Shown here: piece by piece, positions 14,128 through 26,101 of the stretch
Layout of the letters: each line of letters starts with the position of its first letter
Numbering within the stretch: position 1 is the first letter of the stretch
DNA from: Annona cherimola
Lineage: Eukaryota; Streptophyta; Magnoliopsida; Magnoliales; Annonaceae
Reading direction: 5' to 3'
DNA length: 64,000 nucleotides
Assembly (NCBI GenBank): GCA_030490835.1
Contig: CM059977.1
Span: forward strand, 26,145,335-26,209,334
Position numbers and translations under genes: made by a program
Notes under the pieces: generated by a model
Databases searched by the model: none
The model's input: the letters and a program-made list of their open reading frames with translations, nothing else
What the model was told of the DNA's origin: nothing

Positions 14128-14394
14128 AAAAATTGTAAGTGGTATAGAGAACTCTAAACGAGGATCTCAATTCTAGGACTTTTATATTAAAAATGAGGTT
14201 AATTTGAAATATAACTAGTTTTACTCGTAATTTCAGACATGACCACACGCTTGTGAAAATGATAAAGATGACTACTCATTTTTTATCGTATTTTCAAACA
14301 TGACAATGCCCAGTATTTCTACCAAACTACCCTTTGTCCCTTGGATAGAACCTAAATTTATCTTCCATTTTCACATGTAGAGAAAATTTGAATA

Positions 14395-14620
14395 TATGTA
14401 AAATCTTTTAAATTAAAACTTTGCAATTTAAAAATTTTCATTCTTTATAACTACCCAATTTTTAAATGATTTCTTAAAATATTTTTATATAACTGTCTTA
14501 CTTTTCAATTATTACTACATAACTATCTATACAACTAATATATTTATTTTAACTTTATTCTATTTACTTTTCGTTATTACTCCTACGTATCACATTATTT
14601 TCTTTCGGAGCGCTTTTATG
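14395..14620. mobile_element. Tourist-like MITE fragment
   Basis: Internal family signature is visible (AACTATCTATACAACTAA, TTTAACTTTATTC, TATCACATTATTTTC). The ends are not recognisable. Confidence 0.5.
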
Positions 14621-14639
14621 TAACCCATTCCATTTTGAA

Positions 14640-15095
14640 CATTTAGATGGTTAATTGAAAATTTTCTCCATCGTATTTAATATCATTTATATTATCATAG
14701 AAATCCCTTCATTTGTCTAGTATTATAGTATATAGATTCCATCTACAAACGTGTAAAATAAATGTAATAAAGTGATTTAATATTAAATATCATAAGTCGT
14801 ATTTTCAATATTTAAACTATCTAAAATATCATAAATATATGGATAAATGATTCTATAAAGTATTACTATATTTTAATACATATACGAATAAATATAAGTA
14901 TTTTTCTTAATTTACGCATGAATGTAACTATTTTGAGCAAATAAGGCCTATGCACATATTAGATTTGGATGAAACTTGATTTCTAGCTAAATAAATGATG
15001 TTAAATATAATGAATAGATTGTATTTTTCATTAAACATCAAAATCGCAAAGATGGAGGAAGTTACATGGAACTTCAGACCTGATTTTCTTCTATT
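14640..15095. repeat. Foldback MITE, family F1
   Basis: Contains the shared F1 core: a TATTTAATATCATTTATA-type arm, a central stretch like AAACTATCTAAAATATCAT, then GGATGAAACTTGATTTCTAG and the inverted arm. Ends approximate. Confidence 0.55.
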
Positions 15096-15545
15096 TTAAA
15101 AATTTTTACACAAATTTTTTTTTTATCAAAAGTTTTACCATTTTCTAAACCTATAAAGAATAATTTTTTGCTTTGCATGGTCGCAACTTCACGTTGTAGC
15201 AGCCAAGTCCACCAATAACTTTTTCGTTTTGTTTCGATTTACGTTTTAGTCAAGTTTATTTGGGTAAAAATAAAAGAACAAAACTAACAACATTATTGAA
15301 ATTAAAAATAATGTGAAAATATAAACATTACATATACCATTTTTGCAAATGTACAGTGATATTGAAATTGGGGGTAAATTTCATGGTCATACTTGAAATT
15401 AACCCTAGAAAAATCATGGTGTGGTTCTTTTCATTGGAATGGCACCAAGAAAAAGCATGCAGCGTTGGCATGCATTTTGAGAATACAAGTCTACATTGGA
15501 CGTAATGCTTCTGTTTTTGCTTTCTTACTAGAGGCAACATATTAA

Positions 15546-15828
15546 GGGTATGTTTGGTTGGACACTGATAATATCCACCGAAATTTTTCATTATAAAACT
15601 TTTTACTTTCTATAACTATCTTATTTTTTAATTATTTTTTTATATTTTACTATACAAACAACCCTACTTTTCAATCATTTCCATACAACTACCCATACAA
15701 CTAACCTACCTATTTTAACTTTATTATCTTTACATCTGATCATTACACTTATCATATCACATTATTTTTTATTATACCATGAAATTTTTTATCAAAAAGT
15801 TTTATCTTCAACCAAAAACACGTTAATT
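15546..15828. mobile_element. Tourist-like MITE
   Basis: Starts AGGGTATGTTTGGTTGG and ends CAACCAAAAACACG, flanked by TTA on both sides. The interior matches the 52572 element (CTACTTTTCAATCATTTCCA, TTTTAACTTTATTATC). A 3-bp TTA/TAA target is typical of PIF/Harbinger Tourist elements. Confidence 0.75.
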
Positions 15829-15929
15829 GTCATACATGCCTCTTGTACGTGTTTCCAGAGTTGCAAAAGGCCAGAGTACACAAGTACGCGTATCAGCTTT
15901 TCTATATAAAAAAGAGTAAGCGTATCACT

Positions 15930-16620
15930 CGAGTCTCAGATTAAATGTGGACGATTGATACATTTATATACTTCACAATCTCCAGGAGAGCTGTAAGCCT
16001 GCAATGCCAACGATAAGCAAAATGGACGGTCTGGATTAGGTTTTATTGGGCCCCGCACAGCGCGAGTACCATGCACGCATATTCGTCCCTGCACACAAAG
16101 CGTGCCACTTGCTCTTCGAATCGCATACGTTTCGTAAAAGCGCTTCCGATTCTCTCCCATCGCCAGATATGGAAAATTAAAGCGTGAAAAAAGAAAGAAA
16201 GAAAAGAAAAGGGCCAAAAAAAAAAAACGAGTAAGGAAAAAAGCGATGCCGATTACCGGAGCGAGAGGGGAATCGGATCGCTTCGTTGGCACGCGTAGAC
16301 TTCCGGACACGTGTGCCGAGGACGAAAGAAGCCGCCGGCGCAGAGCTTTCAGACCATCGGGCAAGCGGGCTTCTCGATGATGGTGGGCACGTGTGAAGCT
16401 CTCCTCCACGTGCGGCGTCGAAGATTGTTTCGTGGAATCTAAGTTAGACGGACGGATGCCCAATTGCTTTATTTTCAAAGTGACGTCGTCGCACCACACG
16501 TGCAGGTCACGTGGTGAATGTCGGTTTGATTTACCGTGGGCTGAATGTGCTCGGCTTGTAGACTTACAAACCTGTATTTTGCCGTTGGGCTCATTTGAAC
16601 CATGGACGCGACTCATGAGT
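15930..16620. promoter_or_regulatory. GC-richer block with clustered ACGTG cores
   Basis: An island of higher GC in AT-rich DNA. Five ACGTG cores lie within about 215 bp: near 16308 (ACACGTGTGC), 16389 (GCACGTGTG), 16408 (CCACGTGCGG), 16498 (ACACGTGCAG) and 16509 (TCACGTGGTG), plus TGACGTCGTCG near 16481. These resemble G-box/ABRE sites for plant bZIP and bHLH factors. A 226-codon minus-strand ORF (15936-16616) spans the block, but its composition looks like GC-rich noncoding sequence and I recognise no domain. It lies about 2.5 kb upstream of GWD2 and could be a distal control region or the relic of another promoter. Confidence 0.4.
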
Positions 16621-16636
16621 CATGACTTATATCAGA

Positions 16637-16891
16637 GGGTGTGTTTGGTAAGTAAAAATGATGAAAAGTTTTTAAACCAAAAAAGAAAAAATAATGTGAT
16701 ACTATCGAGATAATAATGAAAAGTGGAGAAAATAAAATTAAAATAGACTAGTAAGTTTTATGATATTTGTGTAGAAATAATTAAAAAGTAATGTAATTTA
16801 TATAAAAAGTATGAAAAAAATTTAAAATAAAGTAATTATAGAAAGCAGAAAGTCTTAATTCGAAAAGTTTTATTGTTAAACAAACCCACCC
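16637..16891. mobile_element. Tourist-like MITE
   Basis: Begins GGGTGTGTTTGGTAAG and ends AAACAAACCCACCC. The interior matches the family in reverse orientation (TTGTGTAGAAATAATTAAAA). No clear target duplication. Confidence 0.7.
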
Positions 16892-17137
16892 TAACCTCTG
16901 CCTAAAAGCTCAATTCTCGTTCCAGGAGCAATGTCTTGTAGATGCATTGTTATTGATATTATTAGATTTACACTTTTTGAGCCAAAATTGAAAAGAATAT
17001 ATATTTGGAAAATTTTAAGTTGTACAATAATAATAAAAAAAGTCCAATTCTTATTAATTTCTTTTTTTCAAGGGAAGCTCTCTTCTACACAACCTTTGCT
17101 TCTAATATGTAACATACTTATAACATTTTATAAACGA

Positions 17138-17587
17138 TAACCCTTTTAAAATCTAAGATTTTGATTATTGATGAATTTTTTTTTTCATTTATTGTATTTT
17201 TTATTATTTGTATAGCTAGGAGACTAAATTTTATCTCAATTAAGTATATTTATAGGTCACACTTGTTAAAAAATATATATATTCATATGTAAATTATGAA
17301 AAATATTAGATTCATTTACACATGTATTAGAATGTATTAATACTTTATAAAATCATTTACTCATATATAAATATTTTGAACAGTTTAGATGTGAAAACTA
17401 CTACTTTAAAATTGATATTTTAACATTTTTCATAACACGCACATGAATATATGTTTTTTAATAAATGTGGCATATGAACATACTTAATCAGGATAAAACT
17501 TAATCTCCTAGATAAATAAATAATGTTAAATACAATAAATGGATTAAATTTTCCATCAAGGATCAAAATCTTAGATTTTGAAGGGAT
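17138..17587. repeat. Foldback MITE, family F1
   Basis: The left arm AAAATCTAAGATTTTGAT recurs inverted at the right end (ATCAAAATCTTAGATTTTG). The centre carries the F1 signature (AATCATTTACTCATATATAAA; GATAAAACTTAATCTCCTAG). Confidence 0.6.
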
Positions 17588-17589
17588 TA

Positions 17590-18740
17590 TATAATTCTAT
17601 TTCATAAAAGCAGAGCCCTTTTATAAATTTTTGTCGCATCCGTAATGTTTTGAACTAAAATTTTTAATATACATAATTAATATAGCTGTTATTTACCCCA
17701 TTAAAAGGAAAATTTGGTCTATCCAAAATTTTCAATAATTAAAACAGTTTAGCTTTATTATGACTTCTGAAGTATTTGATGATTCAAATTGATGATTATA
17801 ATTGAGTCATGTTAGAGATAAATGGTTTGAAATTTTCAATTAAGAAATTTTGAATGGACAAAATCATTTTTTTAATACAATATTAGACAGCGGTTGTGTT
17901 GACAATGTGTATATATATGAATTTAGTGTGAAATATTATAAACAATATTGTGGGTATGCTTTCATAAAAAATATTGTTGGTATGCTAAAAATTAAGGTAA
18001 ATGTTATGGATATAATATGAAAATTTCCTTGTCCTTATTTTTGGTATTAACTAATAAAGGTCGTTTACCGTGGCATTCACCAATAAACATGCCAAATGCT
18101 CAAGATAATATTCCTAGGCTTTAGTTTCCCATTTAGCAAACGAAGATTATAAATCACCCTCTATAATCTTTATTTCTATTAATTTACGCCGGTATTTATT
18201 TTGTAGTGGTGATTATTTTTTATTTTGCCTTTTTGGGGTTCGTTGTAAAAATATAGGGTTTGCAAAGAATTTTTAATTGAAGCAACCAAATTTCCCACGA
18301 CAACAAAATTTCTTTTGTCATCTTTTTCAGCCAAAGCAGCCAAATTTGGTAACAGGTGCGAAAAATATCTATTTATTTGCAACCAGATTTCTTCACTATT
18401 TACATAAAAAAGCTGCTGCGTCAAACATTTTTTGGCCGCATTTGATGTAGAAAAGTTATTGCATTTAAGAGGGAGGATCCCATGCATCCGGCAGAGCGAC
18501 CTCCCCATAATTTTATCCCATTTTTTATAAACGTATAAAGTTAATTATGCTTAATCTATAAATCAAGTTTTGTCATTTTTAGATGCTTTCATATATTTTT
18601 AATTTTTAACATAGTGACATTTTTGTAATTTTTTGCATAAATAATTTTATATGTTTATAAAAAAATAAAAAAAATCTTCTGGGCTGAATCACGTCTCTTT
18701 AACTAAATATCATTACTTAAATGGGAATGCTTCTACGAAA
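17590..18740. other. Intergenic, no gene seen
   Basis: AT-rich. The short stretch TTTTGAATGGACAAAATC near 17852 partly inverts GATTTTGTCC-like sequence near 17715, suggesting an eroded foldback. No ORF with recognisable similarity. Confidence 0.5.
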
Positions 18741-18744
18741 CCCC

Positions 18745-19225
18745 CTTCTATGAAACTCCATCGATTTTTTAAATCTCTATAGTTGATAGAAAATTCACTC
18801 AATCCATTGTATTTAGCATCATTTATAGTATCCTGAAAATCCTTTTATTTTTTTTAATTTCACTGTATATAAGTCTCATCTATAAATGTATAAAATCAAT
18901 GTAATAAAATAATTTAATATTAAAATATCAACTTTAAAGTAGTTTTTTCAAAATCTAAATCATCTAAAATATCAATAATATGTAGATAAATGATCCTATA
19001 AAGTATTGTTACATTCTAATACATGTGTGAATAGATTTAAATATTTTTCATAATTTACACATAAATGCACTTATTATTGAGCAAATGTGGCCTATCCACG
19101 TATGAATTGGGATGAAACTTAGTCTCCTAACAAAATAAATGATGTAAAGTATATTAATGGATTAATTTTTTTGCTAAGGATCCATATTTCAAACATGAAA
19201 AAGATTTTACCAAATCAATTCTATG
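18745..19225. repeat. Foldback MITE, family F1
   Basis: Arms CTATGAAACTCCATCG on the left and ATTCTATGAAACCC on the right, with the full F1 core between them (CAATCCATTGTATTTAGCAT; GATGAAACTTAGTCTCCTA). Confidence 0.6.
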
Positions 19226-20023
19226 AAACCCAATTTCAAAAAAGTATTCTAGAAAAAGCAACAAAATGCTTAAAAGATTGCAATTTTTTGTTGCAATAAG
19301 CCAATTTTGTAATAGTGCAAGTATCTACAACTAAAAATCAATTATAGCTAAATAATCCTTTTCAATGCTACCGAAGTTATGTTCCCTGGAGCTGAAAATT
19401 AAATTGCATTTAAATACATTTTTTTTAATTCTAAAAGGATACCCTCCCCCTTCGTAGCTTCCTCCCCACAACGCGCTTAAATACATTTGTTATATTGTTC
19501 ATTTAGAAAATCTTCCTTAGATGTTTAGCAACCAAATGTAATTTATTTTGGTTGGAATGTCTAATTTAGGCCTGAATATAATGCAACTAATTATTTTATA
19601 TAGATACTAAAATTCACATTAATTTATGAATTACATTATTCTCAAAATTAAAATTACTTAAAAGTGATTTTAAATCTAGTAAAAATAATTTGTTTGTTAT
19701 AAACATCAAGTGAGGTCCCAATTCATTATCTAAATCATCTAAAATATTTATCCCACCTACGATCTCATATAAGTTCATAATACTCCAAAATTGTAGTGTG
19801 TAGATCTCATTCAAAATTTAAAATTTTTTATACATTTTTACAAGATGTGACCCCATATAACTTTGATCCATATAATATTTTATACGTAAAAGTCTAAGTA
19901 AAACCAATAATGTTAAGTATATTGGATAAATTAAATTTGACAAAATATAGAAGCAATGTAGCGGGAGCAGAGAAACACCATTTTTTCTTTGCAACAGAGA
20001 TCGTACTATTTGGCTGTTCCAAT

Positions 20024-20561
20024 TAGGGGTATTAATAATCATGGTTAACCCGTCAACCCGCTCATTCAATCCGTTTATAAATGAGTTTGGGTTAAAATTT
20101 TGAATAAATCAGTAATGATCCGTCAACCTGTTTAACCATTTAATTAAATAAATGAATTAGAGTTAAAATTTTATAACTTGTCAACCCGTTCAACTCATTT
20201 AACTCGTTTAACCTATTAAAGTTGTATACATAAATGTAAACTCCTTGGTTATTTCTCCCACTAAGTCTTCATCTATCCATTGCTTCTCTAATTTCATTTT
20301 TCCGTTATTACTCTATTTCTATTTTCTCTGCACTTAAAACAACTTATCGCATCTCCCTGCAAGATCATTATTGCTAGGACTTAGGCTTTTAGGTCATTTG
20401 CTGTACAACCCCTCGACCCAGTTTATTAAATGAGTTATAAATGACTTAAGATTGATGTTTTTTTAAATGAGTTAATAAATGAATTGGAGTTGAAATATTT
20501 TAAATAAATTAGAATTAAAATTATGCTCCAACCTGTCCAACTCAATCAGTTAACACCCTTA
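20024..20561. mobile_element. hAT-type non-autonomous element, copy 1
   Basis: 538 bp, starting TAGGGGTATTAATAATCA and ending GTTAACACCCTTA, with a perfect 8-bp target duplication GTTCCAAT at 20016-20023 and 20562-20569. An 8-bp duplication with TAGGGGT ends is diagnostic of hAT. Subterminal sequence is rich in AACCCGT/GTCAACC-type motifs. A diverged copy lies at 54417-54987. No transposase. Confidence 0.93.
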
Positions 20562-20569
20562 GTTCCAAT

Positions 20570-21960
20570 CCACATGCTTATAAAACCCCAGTCTCTCTAC
20601 AACTAGGAAGGAGAAATTGCAAGTAGAATCGTAGTCCAAAGAGTTTTTTAGACGCTGTGAGCGTTAGACGTGATAGACTCTTTGGAGGAGGAGAGCCTTG
20701 AGACTTGAGAAATCATTATCGAATGTGAAGGATCTCTGTCAAGAATCCTAGAGCTCTCAACAATTTGCATTAAAAAAAAAGCTGCTCAGCAATAGCTTTG
20801 CGAAATATTTAGTTAATTTAAACAATTAATTAAATTGGAATTAATAATTGTGTTTATTTTTAAATTAAAAATATATTTTACTATTACGGATAAAATAACA
20901 TTTTAATTTCTTAACCTTTTGAAAAGCTCAATTTCTATTTTGATAGGCTCGGACGAGATCTTACATTTCACAGTAGGATTGGCCTTCTACACTCATCGCA
21001 ACTAAAGTCTTTTTTCTTGGCACCTTTGGTTTCAGAAATATTCGGTTTTAGTTCTTCCACTTAAGGGTTAACTTTTTTTCTTTTTTAATAATTTTATCCA
21101 AATCTTAAGTGAATGACACTGTGGTTGAATTCCTTTCATGTTCTTTTTTATGAAATTTTTGGTTAGAAAAGAATATTTTAAAGTTTAATTGGATGATTTA
21201 AAATATTGAACTATTTCCGGAATTAGGAAGGTTTTTTTTACCATTTCATGTCTTAGGTGACCTGCTCAAAGTACCATCCCCTGTTCTCTAGAATAGCTAT
21301 CTCATAATCAAGCGGCCCCATCTAATGGAAAGCTTGAGACGAGGATGTGATGATAAGAAGTATATTTAAAAGATAGGAATAACCGCATCAAATAAATCGA
21401 TGGTAGAAATTATAATGGTTTTATCCTTGGAAATAACCTAGAACCCAATTTCACATAGAAAAGATGAAAGAATTCATGAGAGTTTATAAGTGGGTCTTTT
21501 GTTAAATATAATGTGACACATTTAAAATTATACACTTTAACTGCTAGACCAAAGTGAACAATATCATATAATGAGGTTCATAGTCCATGGACTCAGTATC
21601 ATAAGGTAAGTAGGATTTTATTTGTATATTTGGTTCCAAATAATGTTTATTTTTGCTTTAGATGAGAATATTTATTTTTGAGCCTAATAAATTAATTTTA
21701 TATTCCTATAGATAAATTATGATTAAAGTTCTTATGCCAAAATATGAGTTTTATGCATTTTTTAATTAAATGCATGAATGAATTGCTAAAACAGTTATTT
21801 AATCATGTTTTTTTATTGTAATAATATGCATTGGTATACATGGACATGGGTATCATCATCCATAGCCAAAGATATAAATGGCTAATGCATTCTTTTAATG
21901 GTTGCAAGTAATGCAATTAGAAATATCGTCATATATATAAAAATATTTAGGCGCAGCTTC
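20570..21960. other. Intergenic, no gene seen
   Basis: AT-rich with no recognisable ORF. A short GC-richer stretch near 20600-20760 (GAGTTTTTTAGACGC and on) shows no coding or RNA-gene signature I can name. Confidence 0.5.
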
Positions 21961-21989
21961 ATTACACTAAAATTATAATACGGTTACCT

Positions 21990-22290
21990 CAAAATAGGTC
22001 CCACATTATAATCTACTCCATCCATTATATTTTCATTACCATCTAATTTTTATCCTAATTGGATACGTGTATGGACCCCATTTGAAAATAATACAAATTC
22101 AATGTAATAAAATAATTTGATGTAAATAACAATTTTAAAATTATATTTTCAATATGCAAACTATTTGCTATAAAATTTATATATAGATAAATGATTATAT
22201 AAAATATTAATATATTTAAGTATGCGTAGAGTCTATTTTGGGCCAAATGCATCATTAACTACAATACAAGCAAATGCATAGGAAAGGTTC
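21990..22290. repeat. Foldback MITE, family F2 (diverged)
   Basis: Shares AGGTCCCACATTATAATC, CTACTCCATCCATTATAT and AATTTGATGTAAATAACAA with the better copy at 32371. Immediately followed by another copy. Confidence 0.5.
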
Positions 22291-22315
22291 TCATATACAT
22301 ATATGAGAAATATTC

Positions 22316-22650
22316 AAGAGCAGCGCAATCGCACAGTAACAGCGGTGCAGTTGCCCGAAAATGGGCCCCACGTGATCATAAAATTATATCTACTCCACCT
22401 ATTATATTTAGAATCATATATTCTATTACCATACTAATTTTTATCCCAATCAGAAACGTATATGAACCTCATCTGAAAATGGTACAAATTCAACGTAATA
22501 AAAATAGTTTGATGTAAATAACAACTTTAAAGTAGTTTTTTCAACATGTAAATCATTTGCTGTAAAATTTATATATGGATAAATAATCGTATAAAGTTTC
22601 ATTGCATTTTAATATATATGGAGCCCATTTTTGAGCAAATGTACTACTTA
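22316..22650. repeat. Foldback MITE, family F2
   Basis: Starts AGCAGCGCAATCGCACAGTAACAGCGGTGCAG-like (family head at about 22318-22350), then ATGGGCCCCACGTGATCAT and the F2 interior (CTATTACCATACTAATTTTT, TCATCTGAAAATGG). The right arm grades into the next foldback. Confidence 0.55.
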
Positions 22651-22714
22651 AAGATTCATTGCATCGTATAAAGTTTAATATGTATGGGTGTAGCAACTGG
22701 CTCTCTCTATAAAT

Positions 22715-23220
22715 ATCAGGAATACTTATATAAACCTGAGTTTCATAAAAGTGATTTTGTGAAGCCTTTTTCATTTTTGAAATATTGATCTTTGATGAAA
22801 AATTTAATCCATTCATTGTATTTAATATTACTTGTTTAGCTAGAAAACTAAGTTTCATCTCAATCCAATATGTGGATAAGCCATATTTGCTCAAAAATAG
22901 GCACATTTATGTGTAAATTATAAAAAATGCTTACATCTATTCACGCATATATTAGAATATAATAATATTTTATAGGATTATTTATCTACATATTATTTAT
23001 ATTTTAGATGATTTAGATGTTGAAAAAACTACTTTAAAGTTGATATTTTAATATCGAACCATTTTATTACGTTGATTTTACATATTTATGGATGAGACTC
23101 ACATACAGTAAAATTCAAAAAATAAATGGTTTTTAGGATATTATAAATGATGCTAAATACAATTGACAGAGTGAATTTTTTATCAACCATCAAAATTTTA
23201 AAAATGAAGGATGTTTCATC
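22715..23220. repeat. Foldback MITE, family F1 (best example)
   Basis: The left arm, from TTTCATAAAAGTGATT through CATTCATTGTATTTAATA, returns inverted at 23150-23220 (CTAAATACAATTGACAGAG through TTTCATCGAAGCG). The centre carries TTTAGATGTTGAAAAAACTA. Target duplication not resolved. Confidence 0.65.
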
Positions 23221-23724
23221 GAAGCGTCCCTGTATATATACATATACAGGTAGAGTATGTCCATGTTAATGCAAGTACACCATTTAGACGTTACACACAT
23301 CTTGGTTTATGTGCAGTTTGTTGCTAGCGATTGTAATAAGGACATTTGTTAATCGTTATGCGTGGGGTTTTGTGGTATGGTGTTGGAGGCATGTTTCCTA
23401 AGGCAAATATTTATTCTAATAATCATATTTTTTCACTTTTACCTCTACATTCTAATAAATTTTTCTTACAACAATCTTAATTATTCGAACTTTATACATA
23501 TCATTTTCTATGTATTGCACAAATTTTAAAATATTCTATTTTTTACTTCCTAGTTCATCCTACACTCCCACAAAAATATTAATTACCGAACATCCCCATG
23601 ATCTTGCTAGGAAAGATTCTGATCTTTTTCGACTAGTCTGAAACATCTCCTAGTTTCGATCAACGTTAAGGGTAGTACGATCTGTTACTGAAGGTGGGAG
23701 AAATTTGGGCAGGTCACTGTCAAA

Positions 23725-24140
23725 TCGTTTGATTGTATTTCCAAGTCTTCCTTCTACCTTCTCTTGCTCTCTCCTCTCTCATTACATCTCTTCTCTCTCC
23801 AATCATCTCTCCTCTCTCCTCCTTCCTTCCCCCTTCTATCGACTTCTCCCTTTTGTGACCACTCTGTTGTCTTCTCTCCTCATCTCGCCTTTCCTAGCAG
23901 CTTTGATTCTTTTTGTGCTCTACTTCCATATATTTCTTTTTCTTTCTCTCTCTTATCTTTTCGGATGAAACTCACTTGATTTCTCCATTCCTAGTCCACA
24001 AAAGTAGCACCTCCATTTTCTCTCTCTCTCTCTCTCTCAATCACCTCAGTCTTTTGCCTTCTGAAGTCCGCCCTTTCGACCTCTTTCTTCCTACGATTTT
24101 GCTTTCTCATCTTCTCTTTCATCTCTCCCCATTCACAATA
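23725..24140 (+). repeat. Pyrimidine-rich (CT) tract
   Basis: About 400 bp of plus strand dominated by C and T (repeated CTCTCTCC, TTCTCTC, CTTTCC blocks; CT dinucleotide run near 24015-24038). Long ORFs read across it in more than one frame only because stop codons need purines, so I do not call a gene. Could be a decayed microsatellite or a GAGA-type chromatin element. Confidence 0.7.
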
Positions 24141-24379
24141 AAACACAAACAAATGAGAAAGAAAAAGAATGAAGAGGTTTGCATTCTCCTCAATTCAATC
24201 CTCCTCAAATCCAATACTAACCCAATTCATCACATGCCATTCTACTATAGTAATCAGAGCAATATGAAAACAAAAGTGAGGGACACCCAAAAAACCATTA
24301 ATTAATTGCTTTCAAAATGTGGGCTTCAAAGTTTAACCCCTTATTCATATTTCATAGGACCATTAGAACTACAATAGAG

Positions 24380-24850
24380 AAGTAAAATAAGACCGAATGC
24401 CTTATGTATCCATGAATTTTACCCATAATTTCATTTATACATATGAATTTTCAAAAATTCCTCAATACCTATGAACTTTCATCATAATTCCACTTATACA
24501 CATGCCGTTATGGATCGGTTAAAGGGACCGTTAACTCTTTGAAAAACGACGAATATGTCTATCAATAATTATGATTTTATAGTTAAAAATTTGTATTGTA
24601 ATGAATTTTTAGTAATTCTACAAATATAAAATTTTATATTATTTGAATATGAATATTTACATTAGAGCGAGTTTGGGTATATTCATATTTTGCAATAGGA
24701 ATAATGACTCATTTAATATAACCCTAACATTATTTGTATAAGTAAAATTAAGATGAAAATTCTTCGGCAAGAAAGGAATTTTTAAAAGTCCATGAGTATA
24801 AGTAAAATTAGAGGTAAAATTCATAAGTATATGTGAAATTTGCCTAGTAA
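24380..24850. repeat. Foldback MITE (MULE-like arms)
   Basis: The left arm ATGAATTTTACCCATAATTT through TCAAAAATTCC recurs inverted at about 24775-24840 (GGAATTTTTAAAAGTCC through GGTAAAATTCATAAG). No coding content and no target duplication resolved. Confidence 0.6.
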
Positions 24851-25073
24851 AATAATGATAATAAATATGCCGTATTGTAACAGTAACAACAAATAATTAA
24901 AAATCTTAGAATTATGCAAAATTGTGCTTTCCCTTAACAATGCCTAAAAGTAGGTCAATCTTTCTTTACCTAACAAAAATCATTCCCTCCAAAAATTTTA
25001 TCTCCTCGTATAGCTAACCAAAGACGTCGCTGGAAGGAAGATAAAAAAAAATGAAAAAACTTGCTCCAAATAA

Positions 25074-25632
25074 TCAACTCCTTGCCTCTATAGTTACAGC
25101 CGAATCATCGGCCTCGCGTTTGGCCTTATTCCTCTTAAGCGCTGCCGCCACTTGATGTTAGAATCAACTGGATTTTATTCGATTCAATCAAGAATTACAG
25201 AACTGAGATCGATCACCGACGACTATTGCCAAGCCGGTTGTCTCTCCTCTACATGAACAAGAAACAAGAAAACTACAAAATGGAAACAAATCAACCACAC
25301 TTAATTTCCCGCCTCTTTCTCTATTTATACTTTTCCGCCTCCGCCTAAATTAGATCTCGCACGTGCCGCTCCCGCGCGCGAGCTTGCCTGCTTCAGTTAT
25401 GAGTGGAGTGGCTCTGGGCTCCATCTGGGCCTGGGCTTGATTTTATCCCCAGACCTCAGTGGGCGCACGCTTCCCACTGGGTCCCCATCACTTGCTTCGG
25501 CATGTACTTCTCATCCTGCTTAGCAATCACCTCCAACGCAGCAAAATAACAGGACACGCTACGCGCCTTATCGGACACGGTCTTCCCCGCCAAGAAGAAC
25601 TTGCCACGGGGGCGGCCGGAGTCATCATCGCC
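25074..25632 (-). pseudogene. Unrecognised coding fragment split by a solo LTR
   Basis: Codon-like, GC-richer minus-strand sequence. The upstream part (25491-25629) reads DDDSGRPRGKFFLAGKTVSD and on to EKYMPKQ. After the LTR is skipped, the same frame resumes at 25150 as VAAALKRNKAKREADDSAV and stops at 25074. The open frame runs through the junction only if the LTR and one copy of the 5-bp target repeat are ignored, which argues the insertion hit a real exon. Just upstream another frame reads KNEHEKLIEGIV, suggesting a one-base shift near 25632. The C-terminal half is rich in Lys, Arg and Ala. I do not recognise the family. Confidence 0.55.
25156..25490 (-). mobile_element. Solo LTR (335 bp)
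   Basis: On the minus strand it begins TGATGGGGACCC and ends TTGATTCTAACA, so it has TG...CA termini. It contains TATAAATAG (complement of 25321-25329), as expected for an LTR promoter. Flanks are CTTGA (25151-25155) and CTTGC (25491-25495), a 5-bp target duplication with one mismatch. There is no internal retroelement sequence on either side, so it is a solo LTR left by recombination. It interrupts the coding fragment at 25074-25632. Confidence 0.82.
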
Positions 25633-26101
25633 TCACGATTCCCTCAATGAGTTTTTCGTGTTCGTTTTTGTAGTGGACCATCCTCTTCTCGGCACATGTT
25701 AATTTATTCCGGTGGCCACGAGTTTTTCGTGTTTGTTTCTGCCTGCCTTCCCTGCCGTCTTTCTTTCTAGAAAGCCGGATTTGGACTTTTCTTCATGGAG
25801 GAGAGAAAATCTTGTGACTGGGGCTAATCACAACATGGATTGAAGGATTTGAAGGAATTAATTTCATCTACACAAACGAAGGAGAATGGGTGCTCGTTTA
25901 ATTATTTTGACCGGAAGACGAGAGATGTAGTGAGAGATGTCATGAGAGAGTGGAGAGACAGAAAGAGAACGCAGCAGGCAGGCTTGGAAATATGATCAAA
26001 CGGTCTGATGACTGAGGGGGACTCGTCTCTAAATTGTCCCAGGCATTAATTGCAACTTCGGCAACTTTTTTCTAATATGAATGATCGAATCGCCCAACTT
26101 C

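Noticed and set aside
15936..16616. 226-codon minus-strand ORF as a protein gene
   Set aside because: GC-rich control-like DNA. The translation has no recognisable domain, contains a low-complexity Phe/Leu run from an A/T tract, and the other strand is also open for long stretches.
23705..24305. Overlapping plus-strand ORFs of 71-130 codons
   Set aside because: Caused by the pyrimidine-rich composition, which excludes stop codons; Ser/Leu/Phe-only translations.
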